A stretch of DNA of 64,000 nucleotides from Limnomonas spitsbergensis (taxonomy: Eukaryota; Chlorophyta; Chlorophyceae; Chlamydomonadales). Location: positions 3,844,001 through 3,908,000 of the forward strand of contig JAYJMM010000105.1 of assembly GCA_037349105.1 (NCBI GenBank). The letters are read 5' to 3'. The notes under the pieces were generated by a model that saw only the letters and a list, made by a program, of their open reading frames with translations, searched no databases and was not told the DNA's origin. Of this stretch, positions 48,141 to 59,494 are shown piece by piece; the first letter of the stretch is position 1, and each line of letters begins with the position of its first letter. Made by a program: the position numbers and the translations under genes.

Positions 48141-51100
48141 TCAAACCCGAAACGCAGCTTTCTTTCTTTGTCAAGACTTCTAGAATCATGCAATGACATT
48201 CGACAGCCTGTCGAATATCATAGGACAGCTATAATATCCACCTGAGGCTTCCCTACACCTCCTACAGCGCATCGGAGAAAGGAGCACCTGTGCGATCGCT
48301 GTCCCTGGAATTGAGGGGTACAGTTATACAAAATCTTGATTTATAGCTAGACTAGGAGCCTCGCACAAAGCATGACCTTGCATTGGTCGTCCTTGACATG
48401 CCATCCGCACTGCTGTCACCGTGGAAGAGGGAAAGCATGGTATCAATGGGCCGACGCCCGTCTCCAGGCACCTGACCAAGGGCGATTTTACATTCGAGCT
48501 AGCTCAGCAGATGACGAGCAGGGTCAAGTCGACGACCGCCTGGGGCGAAGCCCTGCAGTGCTACATGCTAGTGGTAAGAATCTCCTTCGGTACCTGCTCC
48601 ATACATGCTCCCATCTAGTGTCATATGCCCTCCAGTGGTCCAGACTTTCTGCACGCCCTGCCCTGACCTGACCCTCCATGCTGTGCCCTGACCATCCATG
48701 CTGTGCCATGTGCCTCCATGCTGCTCAGATTTGGGACCCCTGGCTGTGGACAGATACACATCCTGACATCCTCACCATCTGTGCCCGGTCAAGGAGTGCA
48801 AGGCCCCCCTGCTCAGCAATAGGGACTGCATGAGCACCAAGCTGCTGAAGGGGCTAGGTGGTGAAGACAAGCATGCTTTCCTGCTGACCAGGCGCTGGGA
48901 GTGCCAGGATCCCCATGGCGTCCATGCCAAGTTTTAGCAGCTAAAGCAGCCTGTGCTGGAGACAAAAAACTATCTCCACACCGATGCATGCATGCGGGGA
49001 TAGCTGCCAAGTGAAGTGAAAGAGAGGTAGGAAGTCTGGACATCAGACGGCATAGCAAATGTGTTATGGGAACTTAAAGTGTGATTGCATGCATGTGCTT
49101 ATCACATGTGCAAATGCCAGGTGTAACAGTCAGCATTGAAGATGTTGAACTCAGAACCGACGTCTCGAATGTCAGATGAACTGATCATCATTCTCAACCC
49201 TGGCTGAATGCCCTTTTCACTCTTTCTGTCCTCACCTGCAGGTATCCATTCAAGCAGCACCAATCTGCTGGCAATGGCTTCATGGATGCAGCAGCTCTTT
49301 ATTATTCTGCTGGCTCTGGCAACGGCGTGTCATATACCCACCTGACTGACACCGTGAATGACATGTGGAATTTAATGAATCATGGCTTGCATGATGTCCT
49401 TTTCAGATGCAGAGACCCTGGTCAATGGAGTGTGGGAGAAGGTGCCTCTTCACATCAACGATGAGAAGGATGCTAGCATGCTCCCTCGGTGGCTTTGCTG
49501 CAGGGGCAGCAATAAAAACGAAATGTACTGCCGCTATTTCCATGATATCCTGAGTGGTGGAAAAAATTATGTCGCCAATGCCACGCGCCAGATATCTGTG
49601 CACAACCTGGCTTGGAATCTGGACAGAACTGCTGAAAGGGCAGGGAGTCAGATATGATTGCTATCATCTACTTTTGATGGTCACAGCCAATGCTTCGGCT
49701 CAAGAAGCCAAGGCTGCCCTGTCATTCCCTGGCATCGTTGACCTGCCTGAAACAGAGGAGCTGTTCTGGTTAAAGTACCTTGACGGCCACCTGCTCCCAG
49801 AGGGTGTGTCTGATGTGGCATAGCTGATCAAAGAGACTAAGCAGCTCCTCCGATCGCGCCGGGGAGCACCGGCAGCCTGGCGCCCTACACCTCCCACCTC
49901 CCTTCAGGACTTGGGACAGCTCAGGGGGGCCACTGCCTCTGACCTCACTGCTGCGTTGGCAGTAGCACGTGGTGACCCCCAACAACTTATGCTGCTAGCT
50001 GATCATGTTGCAGGCCAGCTTGGAGCTGCTGCCTCCCTCCTGTCTCAGCTGCCTAGGCCTGCTGAAGCCCAGAGCAGCATGCAGCGGCATGGAGCTGCTG
50101 CCACCCCCCTGTCTCAGCTGGCTAGGCCTGCTTGAGCCCAGAGCAGCATGGTGCTGCTGTCACCCCCCTGTCTCAGCTGGCCAGGCCTGCTGGAGCCCAG
50201 AGCAGCATGGAGTAGCATGGAGCCGCTGCCACCCCCCTGTGTCAGCTGGCTAAGTCTGCTGGAGCCCAGAGCAGCATGCAGCAACATGGAGATGTCGTCT
50301 CCCCTCTGAACCTTGTGGCTAGGGCAGCTGTAGCTCATGTTATTCTGTAACAGCCTAGAGCTGCTGCCACCCCCTTGGCCTGCCATCTACGTTGGACAGC
50401 CATGTCCCTTTCCAGGCTCCCCTAGGCTCAAGAGACATGCTCCTGAGGATGAGGCACCCAACAAGCAGGCCAAGGTGGGTGTGGTGAAGGCCAATCAGAG
50501 GAAAGGAAGTTAGATGAGGCACCATGTGGGGGCTAAGCATGCTATATGTCGTCAGCATGTATGCACGCCTGTCAGTACCCCAACAGAGATGTCCATGTTC
50601 CACCAGATGTTCTCCAAGTTCTCTAGCAAAGGGCGGAGGACAGACTGCAAGGATGCAATGGCTAGGGAGTTTAATAATGAGGTGGATGGCCCATGCCCTG
50701 GACCAACAACAGTCAGCACTCAGGTGCCCACGGCTACTATAGCCTCTCACCCAAGACCTCGAGGCAGCTGCTTGACTTCCAGCAGAAGGTCACCAATGAG
50801 CTATGTAGAAGGGGCACTGCCGCCTTGAGTGAGGCACTGAGCTGCACATCCATGCAGCCCCCTCCCTTCACTCCTGGCGTGCAGAACACCATCAACGTCA
50901 TCAACCTGGTTCTGGATGAAGCCAAGGTCTTCAAGAGGTTTGACAGTGCTTCTCCAGCAGCAACAGTTGATGTTGTGTGCCCGGAAGCAGTTTGCCGTCA
51001 AGGCCACGGAGAACAAGAGCACACGGCAGGGGGAGGGACAGAAGGGTAAGATGTGTGATGCTTTCAACTGGGTGCCTAAGGATGATGGCGTCAGTTTGTA

Positions 51101-51210
51101 TCAGCACTGGGCCTCTTGCGAGGCTTTCAGACACACCAGGCAAAGCATGGGAAGGAAGTAGGGTGTGTTGCTTGGATGCATATGTTGATAATCAGTTCTG
51201 CAACCTCTGG
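48140..51210 (+). pseudogene. Frameshifted transposon relic
   Basis: Coding-like pieces appear in shifting frames: 49250-49390 (GNGVSYTHLTDTVNDMWNLM), 49382-49640 (VNGVWEKVPLHINDE, PRWLCCRGSNKNEMYCRYFH, NLAWNLDRT) and 49635-49823 (RYDCYHLLLMVTANA). The RGSNK.E…H…WN.D…YD pattern looks like the late part of a large transposon-encoded protein; the family is not named with confidence. 50760-51160 includes coding-like text ending CEAFRHTRQSMGRK, and 51130-51210 matches 58195-58290, so the same family is present twice. At least two frame changes (near 49385 and 49640) make it dead. Confidence 0.5.
50021..50290 (+). repeat. Tandem repeat of about 60-68 bp, four units
   Basis: Units of GAGCTGCTGCCACCCCCCTG, TCTCAGCTGGCTAGGCCTGC, TGGAGCCCAGAGCAGCATG, inside the transposon relic. 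Confidence 0.75.
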
Positions 51211-52021
51211 CTGCTGGAGGTTAAACATACTAATTGATTCATCTGGCATTTGACATCAATTCTGTACTCAGACTGGGTCAAGAAGGAGCATGCTTGCCAG
51301 CGTATTTGCTATTTTGCTTGCTTTGCTCATTTGGCTTTTTAATTCAGTGAAACCATTGACTTGATAGAACTTTCCTTCACCGTCTGGTATGTGCGAATTT
51401 GATTTGTCTGAGCATGCCATGTTGGAGCCTTAGTGTGGATGAGTAGCTTTGCATGATGCAGGATGATGGCAGGTGAAAAAGTACAGCTCATGATATTTGT
51501 TTGTTTAATAGCTGATAAGCAGACTTTTAATGTATTATGTGCATGATGCATACCATGCTGACTGAACTGTGAGAGGTGTGACGGAGTATCCCGAGTGTGG
51601 GACGTGAGAACGCTGCTACTTCGTGTCGTGTCATGACTGACACCTGGCATGCATAAGCAGAATGACGCTTGCAGCGCGCAGCCTTTTCCCCCCTACTTCC
51701 ACACATTTCCTCCCTATATATTCGTCATCCCGCGTCCCGGGTAAACAGGGGCCAGCGTCTTTAAGGCGGGCTTTTGTCTCCAGCCATGCCCTATGCAAAT
51801 GCGACCATTTTCGTGTTTGAAGACATCATTTAGACTTGACGAATAATTACTGTGTCGTTGACAGGCGAGATGTGATATTGAGGGAATGTCTGCTGCCTCA
51901 TCGTCAGTAATTCCATTTTTTTTCAAGCGTAAGCCTGGTACCTGACGCTAAGCGTAAGTGTGCAGGAAGGCCACGCTGTAAAAATGACTTGCGAACGAGG
52001 ACAATTTACCGGGGAGGATGC
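51211..52021. other. AT-richer spacer, no gene seen
   Basis: No open frame longer than about 100 codons has coding character, and no repeat is obvious. Confidence 0.4.
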
Positions 52022-52024
52022 TTA

Positions 52025-52571
52025 GGTGGTGTTTCCATTGGCTGATGTAGGAACCAACCGTCGTGATGTAGGAAATGTAAGGAGGCAACCGACGCCAACT
52101 GCCTTGATGTAAGCCCAAAATCGCGGCCGATTTTGATGTAAGCTATACCTGGTCGGAGCCCAGGATTAAGCTATATCAAAGGGTGGTTGAGGATGGTTGT
52201 GCCACCTGTCATATTTAGTACCTCGTCGTGGACGATTGTCTATCGTTAAAGGCGCCATTTTTCTGGTATGTTCGAAGTTCGAGCCGAGGCTTGTGGAGTC
52301 GGTCAGATTCGGCCCGTTTGGCGCCGTTTGGGCTCCGATCTGGGCCTGGCTGGGGAATTGCAACATCAGTAGCTCACCCTCGATCACAACAGCGCAGCAG
52401 AAGCAATCATACACGTATAAGAAGGGAAATGACTACTCTGACCGATCGAAAATTTTGGAGCCAATGAAAACACACGACAAATGTATGAGAAATGTAAGCA
52501 GAGAGTCGCGACCAACCGATTTCAAACCGCCTTGACGTAGGAAACGTAGGAACGCCAATGGAAACACCCCC
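52025..52571. mobile_element. MITE of PIF/Harbinger type (547 bp)
   Basis: Left end GGTGGTGTTTCCATTGGC and right end GCCAATGGAAACACCCCC are inverted repeats matching at 17 of 18 positions. The flanks are the 3-base direct repeat TTA (52022-52024 and 52572-52574). TTA/TWA duplications and termini starting GG(G/T) are typical of PIF/Harbinger. Subterminal motifs TGATGTAGGAA and TGACGTAGGAA repeat near both ends. No transposase is encoded. Confidence 0.8.
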
Positions 52572-52574
52572 TTA

Positions 52575-53274
52575 CGCTCATATCAAGAACAATGGTGCCG
52601 CCCAGGGGGACGCACGCAGCAGCTTACCCGCATGTCCAAGGTATTGCGGGGCCCTCGCCTCATCGCCACACCATCAAATATATTGCATCCATCCATGCTT
52701 GCGTCTACATCCACGCTCGATCGCGATCGCCCCCTTTACCAGGATTTTAACCGCTGTCAAAAGCAGTGTGAACTACTCAACTACTACTGTGAACCCAGCA
52801 ACTAAACGATCATCGATAGCTCTCGTTCGTTGTTGCCATAGTATGACAGGCATGCAACCAACTGGCACTCGATGCCCTGCGCGATAAAATCCTGGACGAA
52901 ATGTTGTCCTTGCGACATAGCATCGCCCGCCGGACCTCGACTGGATCTCTCCTTGCACCCTCAAGTTGGCACGCACAAGCCTCGATCAAGCTTTGGGCAC
53001 TCTAGAGGACAGGGCATTGCAAATTTGCTCGCGAGATAGAAGCTCGGGAACTAAATACACATCGAAGTACCTGTCCCGGAACTGACGAAAGCCATCAGGG
53101 CGAAAGTTGTTACTCCGTCACCTGGCAGCCTGGCCGCTGTTCCATACTTCCATTCCCATGGCATTCGCTAGTAGTAGTGCAAAATATATCAGTGCCTTCA
53201 TTACCTCACCATATCCCTCCCTGACCATCCACACTGGTAGCTAGGGGATGTCCGCCGAGGGATGAACCGCATGC
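52575..53274. other. Spacer with no recognised gene
   Basis: A short frame near 52860-52980 (LDALRDKILDEMLSLRHSIA) looks helical but has no start, no splice context and no partner exon. Confidence 0.35.
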
Positions 53275-54270
53275 ATGGCGGAGGACCACATCTCTGTTGG
53301 AGGGATGCGCAGACCCCCTGGCTGTTCATCCCCCGGCGGACAACCTCGGCCCAGCTCTCCATGCAAAAAGACTAAGGAGCAGCTGCAAGATGCTAAGAAC
53401 ACTTTTGTCTTGCCCGACACAGGCGAGGCGGTGCACATGGTCGTGGACAAAGATGCCGACACCAGCGGCAGTGCGGGCTTGCCGCAGCAGATTTTCAACC
53501 ACCCAGAAGGGCAGCCTGAGCTCTCTCTGTCGAGGCCAATGACTGAGCCTCTTGAAGATGCCATGGCTGAGGATCAGAACAATTTGGAGGGTGAGGCGGC
53601 TGCATACCAGCAGCAGGCGGAAACACACGAGGGCCCCTGCTACTTGAAAGTCGAGGACATGGACTTCGACATCGGGGTGTTGGCGGCCGCGGCTGCCCTT
53701 GCTGCCCAAGCATTGGTACTGGCCGAGGAGGAGGCAGCACAAGCATTGTGGCACCAGGTTGGCTTGCTCAGAACTCCGACGGCTCCCCCAATGGCTCATC
53801 ACTTCAACGGCGACCGTCCAGTCCTTGAGCACCACCTATGCCTGCCCGGGCAAGAGAGCCCTCATGGTCGTCCAGTCAGGCCGCAGTTTCTGGGTAGCAC
53901 ACAACGTGTGAGCCACCCACAGCTGCAGTGCCATGGCAGTCCGCACCTGCAGCTGGGCGCCTTGCCCAACGGCCGCTTCAGCCACGTACGCAGGAACCTC
54001 TTCCCGGGCCCCTCGCCTGACAGCCACCCCAACAGTGGACAGCATTCCAGGATCTCCGCCCACCCGCCAGGTTTCCTGAAGCGCCGTCACAGCCCAGCCG
54101 CGCCGGCGCCGGGTATCCCGCTGTCCCCAGGCGGGCCCCCCGGTGATGAGCACATGGAGCACTGGCAGCGACACGACCTGCCCCCGATGCCGATGGTCCA
54201 TGCCTGGACTGGGATGCCCTGCTGCCCCCTGGCAGGGCCATGCACGCTCACGGCAGCCACAGGGCATTGA
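53275..54270 (+). CDS. Hypothetical protein, 331 residues, single exon
   Basis: ATG at 53275 (MAEDHISVGGMRRPPGCSSP), stop at 54270. The first half is acidic and contains LKVEDMDFDIGVLAAAAALA and an Ala/Glu helix; the second half is rich in Pro, His, Gly and Arg (GFLKRRHSPAAPAPGIPLSP). No known domain is seen. The frame at 54240-54686 overlaps its end and continues as an Ala/Val/Pro-rich sequence into the CTG tract, so an intron or frameshift near 54240 may join them. It may be a gag-like ORF of a retroelement; this is a guess. Confidence 0.4.
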   Translation: MAEDHISVGGMRRPPGCSSPGGQPRPSSPCKKTKEQLQDAKNTFVLPDTGEAVHMVVDKDADTSGSAGLPQQIFNHPEGQPELSLSRPMTEPLEDAMAEDQNNLEGEAAAYQQQAETHEGPCYLKVEDMDFDIGVLAAAAALAAQALVLAEEEAAQALWHQVGLLRTPTAPPMAHHFNGDRPVLEHHLCLPGQESPHGRPVRPQFLGSTQRVSHPQLQCHGSPHLQLGALPNGRFSHVRRNLFPGPSPDSHPNSGQHSRISAHPPGFLKRRHSPAAPAPGIPLSPGGPPGDEHMEHWQRHDLPPMPMVHAWTGMPCCPLAGPCTLTAATGH

Positions 54271-54539
54271 GGCCTAAGCAGCCAAACGTCCAACAGGTGC
54301 CGACCAGGTCCACCCCGTTCCCGCCGCACCACATGCCCGAACCAGCGGCCTTGCGCGACGACCAAATGTTTCGGTCTGCCACGAGGGGGAACCCACCTCC
54401 GACCTACTTCCTGCCATCTCATCCCGCTGCGAAAGCCGCTCAGGCGCCCAGGGCCTTCATGCTTGGAGGCGCGCCCAGGTTGGTGCAGGGCTGGGGGGCT
54501 GCCGTTTCTTTCTCCGCTGCACAATCATACATAGAGTTG

Positions 54540-56100
54540 TATTTCCCGGCGAGGGTCCTTCTGCCCCTTCCACCGCTGTTGCTACTGCCTTGCACTCTCA
54601 CTTCTGCTGCCCCTGCTCCTGCTGCTGCCTTTGTACCTCATTCCACAGCTGCTGTACCTGCTGTTGCTGTTGCTTCTGCCTTGTGAACTTGTTGCTTTCA
54701 CCGCTGCAGCTGCTGATGATGATCATGCTACTGATACTGCCCCTCCCACTGTTGTTGCTGATGCTTGTCGCTCGCATCGTTGCTTCTGCTGCTGATTCTG
54801 TTGATGCCCTACTACAGTGCTGCCTTCCGTATCTACTGCTGCTGCTGTAAGTTGCTGCTGATGCCCTGTCTCCTTCCACCGTTGCTGCTAATATTACAGC
54901 TGCTACTGGCAGCTGTAATATCAGCCTTTATATTACAGTTGCCAGTAATATAAAGGCTGATATTACTTTCACAGCTGCTTCTACTCTTACAGCTGCTGCT
55001 CTCCCTCCTTTCTAGCTTCTGGTTCTGCAGATGTGTCCCCCCTTTCACAGCTGCTGCTGCTGCGGCCATACTGCCATGCCTCCTATCTCAGTTGCTCCTG
55101 CTGCCAATGTGCCTCCTCTCACAACTGCTTCTTCTCTTTCTGTTGCTGCTCTCCCTCCTTTTTGCTTCTGTTTCTGCTGAAGCTGTATTCCCCCTTTCAC
55201 AGCTGCTCCTGCTCTTCTTGCTGCTGCTCTCCCTCCTTTTGGCTTCTATATCTGCTGTAGCTGTATTCCCCCTTTCACAGCTGCTGCTGCTACCACACTG
55301 CCTTACCTAATTTTGCAGTTGCTGCTGCTCCCGATGTGCCTCCTTTCACAACTGCTTCTGCTCTTCCTGCTTCTGCTCTCCCTCCTTTTTAGCTTCTATT
55401 TCTGCTGTAGCTGTATTCCCCCTTTCACAGCTGCTGCTGCTGCTGCCATGCCTTCTTTCTCAGTTGCTCCTGATGTCGTTGTGCATCCCTTTACAGCTGC
55501 AGCTGCTCTTCCTGCTGCTGCTCTTTCTCAATTTTAGCTTATATTTCTGCGGCAGCTGTATTCCCCCTTTCAAAGCTGCTGCTGCCATACTGCCATACTG
55601 CCATACTGCCATGCCTACTTTCTTAGTTGCTGCTGCTGCTGTTGTCCCTCCTTTTACAGCTGCTTCTGCACATGCTACTGTTGCTGTTCCTCCGTAAGCT
55701 TATGTTTCTGCTGCAGCTGTCTTGCCTCCTTTCACGACTGCTGCTGCTGCTGCTGCTGCTTGTGCCATACTGCCATGCCTCTTTTCACAGCTGCTGCTGT
55801 TCATGCTGATGCTACCGTTCCTCCTTTACAGCTTATGCTTCTGCAGCAGCTGTCTTGCCTCCTTTCATAGTTGCTTCCGCTTCTGCTGCTGTTCCTGCTG
55901 GTGCCATGCATTCTATTATAGCTGCCGCTGATGGTTCTGCTGCTGCACTGTCTAATTGCGCTCATGCTGCTGTTTCTGCCAACCCTCTGTTCACCGTTGC
56001 TGCTAATGTGCTGTCTCCTTTCACCCCTGCTCCTGGTGTGCCTCCTTCCACCCTTGTTGTTGCTGTTGCTGGTGCTGCTGCTGAGAAATACCGTAATCTA
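54540..56100 (+). repeat. CTG-rich degenerate coding-type repeat tract
   Basis: Units of about 60-130 bases are marked by CCTTTCACAGCTGCTGCTGC and ATGCCTCC(T)TTC. In one frame or another they read PPFTAAAAAA-type peptides, but stops and frame changes break them every 50-90 codons. It looks like a decayed Ala/Pro/Val-rich repetitive reading frame, ending near 56075 in GAAAEKYRNLIKNLNEIYLK. Confidence 0.6.
54891..54964. other. Two overlapping perfect hairpins
   Basis: Hairpin 1: ATATTACAGCTGC (54891-54903) pairs with GCAGCTGTAATAT (54909-54921). Hairpin 2: AATATCAGCCTTTATATTA (54917-54935) pairs with TAATATAAAGGCTGATATT (54946-54964). The shared bases 54917-54921 mean that full pairing of the two is mutually exclusive. 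Confidence 0.85.
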
Positions 56101-56466
56101 ATAAAAAATTTAAATGAAATTTACCTGAAATCCTTTCCTGATCCCCGGCTGCTGTGCGCACAATGTTGCCTCACGTAGGGCTAGCTGTGGCATCATTCAG
56201 CAAGAGGAGGGGCACGTCTACCCAATGAATCCCCCATTCCCCCTCCCTCCGTCAGACATGGCTATCTGAGGTGCGGCGGCCAGGCCCCGGAACCAGCTTC
56301 CGGTCCAGTCCCTCACGGCTCAAGCAAAGCTTATCCTGGCGCTTTGAGGCCGCAGGGCCCCTGCACGGATTTGGGGCGTCGAATGCCGCCAGCCCTGCAC
56401 GCCGCGCAGCTGAACCTGTCTCCCCCAGATAGGGCTTGTGAGGGGCGGTACGAGGCATGTGACGCG

Positions 56467-57822
56467 ATGCCGTCGCCGCCGGCAAAGAGGCAGCGGAGCG
56501 CATGGCAGCATCTGGAACCGGACATGCCTGAGGAGGAATGGATGGTGAGTGATGTACATAACACCAGGATTACAACAAAGTATCACGGCATAGTACCATT
56601 GTCAGATATCAGATTTGACGGTGAGTGCTGCGCATTACACCAGGTATATACCATTATACCATAGTATCCGATATCAGATTTAATGGTGATTGATGCGCAT
56701 TATACCAGGATCATATAATGGTATCAGATTCCACATTTCGATCCGTACCGATCTCAAGTTTGGTACTGAAATTTGTTTGTCCATCTTTCTTTGGTCTTAG
56801 GGATGCCATGACCACACACGGCCCGTGCTCGCAAATTACCCGTGGGGGCAGGGCCCATATAGACTAGGGTGGGCAGGTGCTTGCTCAGGACTGCTGCGCT
56901 GACGTGAATGCAGCTGTGCTGTGCTTGGTGCTGTGAATTGATGTGGCATTACTGGCATGATGTTAGGACATGACGTATTGACGTTATGAGCTGAATTGTG
57001 AGCTGAGATGGTGCTGTGGGCGCTCGTGCTCATCCACTTTATTTAGAGGCCTGTGCTTTAGGCTTCAGGCGCCGAGTCTCTGTATCTGGCTGCATCTCCT
57101 GGACACAGGTGGGGCTTCTGCGGTGGACGGCAAGGTTCGTCTTCCTCTCCTCCGATTGTTACCACCCCCCTCTCCTCCTCCCAGCACTCAGCCACCCCCT
57201 ATCCTCATGCTCCTCCTCCCTGATACCACTCTCGTGCTTTTCATCCCCAAACTTACCCCTCTTCCCCTTCCCCATCTCCCCCTCCCCAGACGCCCACCCC
57301 CATGCAAGCCCCTATTTTACTCCTCATGCACGTGACCCCATGACCCCGAACGTTACACAGGTGGATTTTCGCGATGCAATGGCAGCAGCGTAAGCAACAG
57401 GAGCAGCAGAAGCAACAACAGCAGAAGTAGCCGCAACAGCGGGGGATCAAGGATGGTGGTCACCACCAAGGTCGCCGCCCGTCGCCGTCCTGTTCCACGC
57501 TGGGGTTCAGGAGGAGCAAGGCGGTTTGCTCATCCCAGATCTCCTCAAGGCGCAAGTGGCCGCCCTCGCTCCAGCCCAGGTGCAGCTGCCGGCACTTACC
57601 CAGCCAACAGCGCAGCTGCCGGCAGCCTCCATGCAGATCCCTTCTCCGCCATTGCTGGCGCCTGAGTTCGCGGACGGACTTCAGGCACATCATGATATTT
57701 TGGCCCTCCTTGCTGACTCATGCCCTCTTCGGCCCTGCGACTCTGGTGACGACCTCGAAGAGAGCTTTGGCAAAAACATGGATGACATCGACGAGATGGA
57801 CAGCAAATGGTTATTATGAGCA
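56467..57822 (+). CDS. Uncertain spliced gene or transposon ORF
   Basis: An exon-like stretch 56467-56544 (MPSPPAKRQRSAWQHLEPDM, PEEEWM) ends at a good donor GTGAGT. A later open frame running to the stop at 57820-57822 reads VAVLFHAGVQEEQGGLLIPD, LLKAQVAALAPAQVQLPAL and CDSGDDLEESFGKNMDDIDE. A phase-consistent join between them could not be settled; an intermediate exon near 57075-57115 is possible. The stretch lies upstream of a segment (58195-58290) shared with the transposon relic at 51.1 kb, so it may be part of that element. Confidence 0.3.
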
Positions 57823-59490
57823 AGGATGTGGGCAGGGACCATGTGAGGATATGAGCAGGAGACAGCAGGTGGACATGGGCAAGGATATGGATTGCTTTGA
57901 TGATATGGACAGCAGATGGCCATGACCCTGGGGGGCTATGGCGGTGCATGGTGTGACATGGAGGAGGACATGGTAACCGGGTACATTCCACACCGGTGTT
58001 TGTATTGGTTTGTATCATTAATGAAATCGGGAGCTCTGCGAGTGATCGGTTTCAGTATTGACTGTTATTTGGCTGTTACCGTATTTGGCTGCTATTTTTA
58101 TTACACCAAGAGCTATGGTCTGACAGAGCTATGGGAGCAAACAATATTGGACATCTTATATAGTTAGTTATACAATTTTATTGGTTGTGTGATACTCAGG
58201 CATACCAGGCAAAGCATGGGAAGAAGGCGGGTGTGTTACTGTGATGGATGCCTGCCTGTATTCAGCAGTCCTGCAACCTCTGCGTACCCCATGTCTATAG
58301 GTTCCATTAACAATTTCTCATAATTCCTTGGTAGCCAACTTATAAGTTGCATTGGCCACCAGGTCAGGAGGAAACTCGGCCATGAGCACATTGATCATGT
58401 TCTGAATCGCAAGAACTGCAGGAGCTTGTGGCACTTATGTGTTGCTTAAGAGCATGGTTGGGCAACAGCGATCAACTTCTCACCACTTCACTATACGTGG
58501 CCACCATCCCTGGAGGCAGCCTCACGTTAGCACTGACTGGTAAATGAGCGAAACATGAGGTGGTTTCTTTGCTTGGAATTTCCCATGCGTAAGATATCAT
58601 TTGTGATTACTGGTAGGACCTAAAACTTGAGGCTTCAGCAATTAGCTGAATGCACACTTTCTGGTCCACTTGTTATGACAAAAGATCATCCACTGGGCAA
58701 TTCAAATTCTGTGCACATTACAGAAGCGCTTGTCCCTCCCTATTATGGCCCCCAGGTAACCCAGTCCAAGGGTCAGGACCAGACGGTGAGACTGACCTAT
58801 CCAAAGAGTTTGATTAACAGATCAAAAGCTTGAGGTACAAGTTACCGCACGGTTGTACAAGGAAGCATGTCTGACAGAGGTGGCCACACAGGATCGCTTA
58901 TGTACTGAGGTCTTCTTCCAGTTTCTGGCATGGTGCACCCAGTGTCCTTTTTCGATGCTTGTTAAGCGGGTAAACGCAGTTTGATCAGGCTGGCACTGTG
59001 ATTCCCCTCATGCCACGGTATGGTACCCATGTGACGTTACACCTCTGGGCCCTGCTCAAAAGGCTCGGCCGCGTGGGCGCCTACCAAAAGACCACTCATC
59101 ATGTGCTGAAATATAAAATGTATGGTGGCGTCCAGAGGGGTTCCTCGTCCCACGAGCACCCACGGGAGCCGTGCGCTTTGTATGCTGGGCATATTTAGAT
59201 GCTCATAATGCCATGGCGGCACTCAATATTAAAATTAATTCTTTTTGTCAGAAAGAAATTATACAAACCGGCTCAACCGGCTAATTCACTCCATACCAGT
59301 AATCCTTCCAACTTAAGCATGAGGGTTGTCATAGAAATTCCTTTGAAGCTAAGAAATGTACTCCTCATCTACGCTATTTAAGAAGGAACATGATTTATGC
59401 ATGCGTGCAGAAAGAGGTCGATTTGGTTGCGATTTGGTTGCCCCCTATGAAATATTACTTTCATAATTCATAACTTCAGTTTTTACGCAT
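57823..59490. other. Transposon debris
   Basis: 58195-58290 matches 51130-51210 (CA(T/C)ACCAGGCAAAGCATGG, GGTGTGTT, TTCTGCAACCTCTG or CCTGCAACCTCTG). 59036-59085 is an inverted copy of the LINE-like 3' tail (ACCTCTGGGCCCTGCTCAAA, AGGCTCGGCCGCGTGGGCGC). No intact gene. Confidence 0.5.
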
Positions 59491-59494
59491 GGGA

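Noticed and set aside
54087..54524. Minus-strand frame containing RWFGHVVRRERG, reminiscent of LINE reverse-transcriptase tails
   Set aside because: Only a few residues match, it lies opposite a longer plus-strand ORF, and no reverse transcriptase motifs are nearby.
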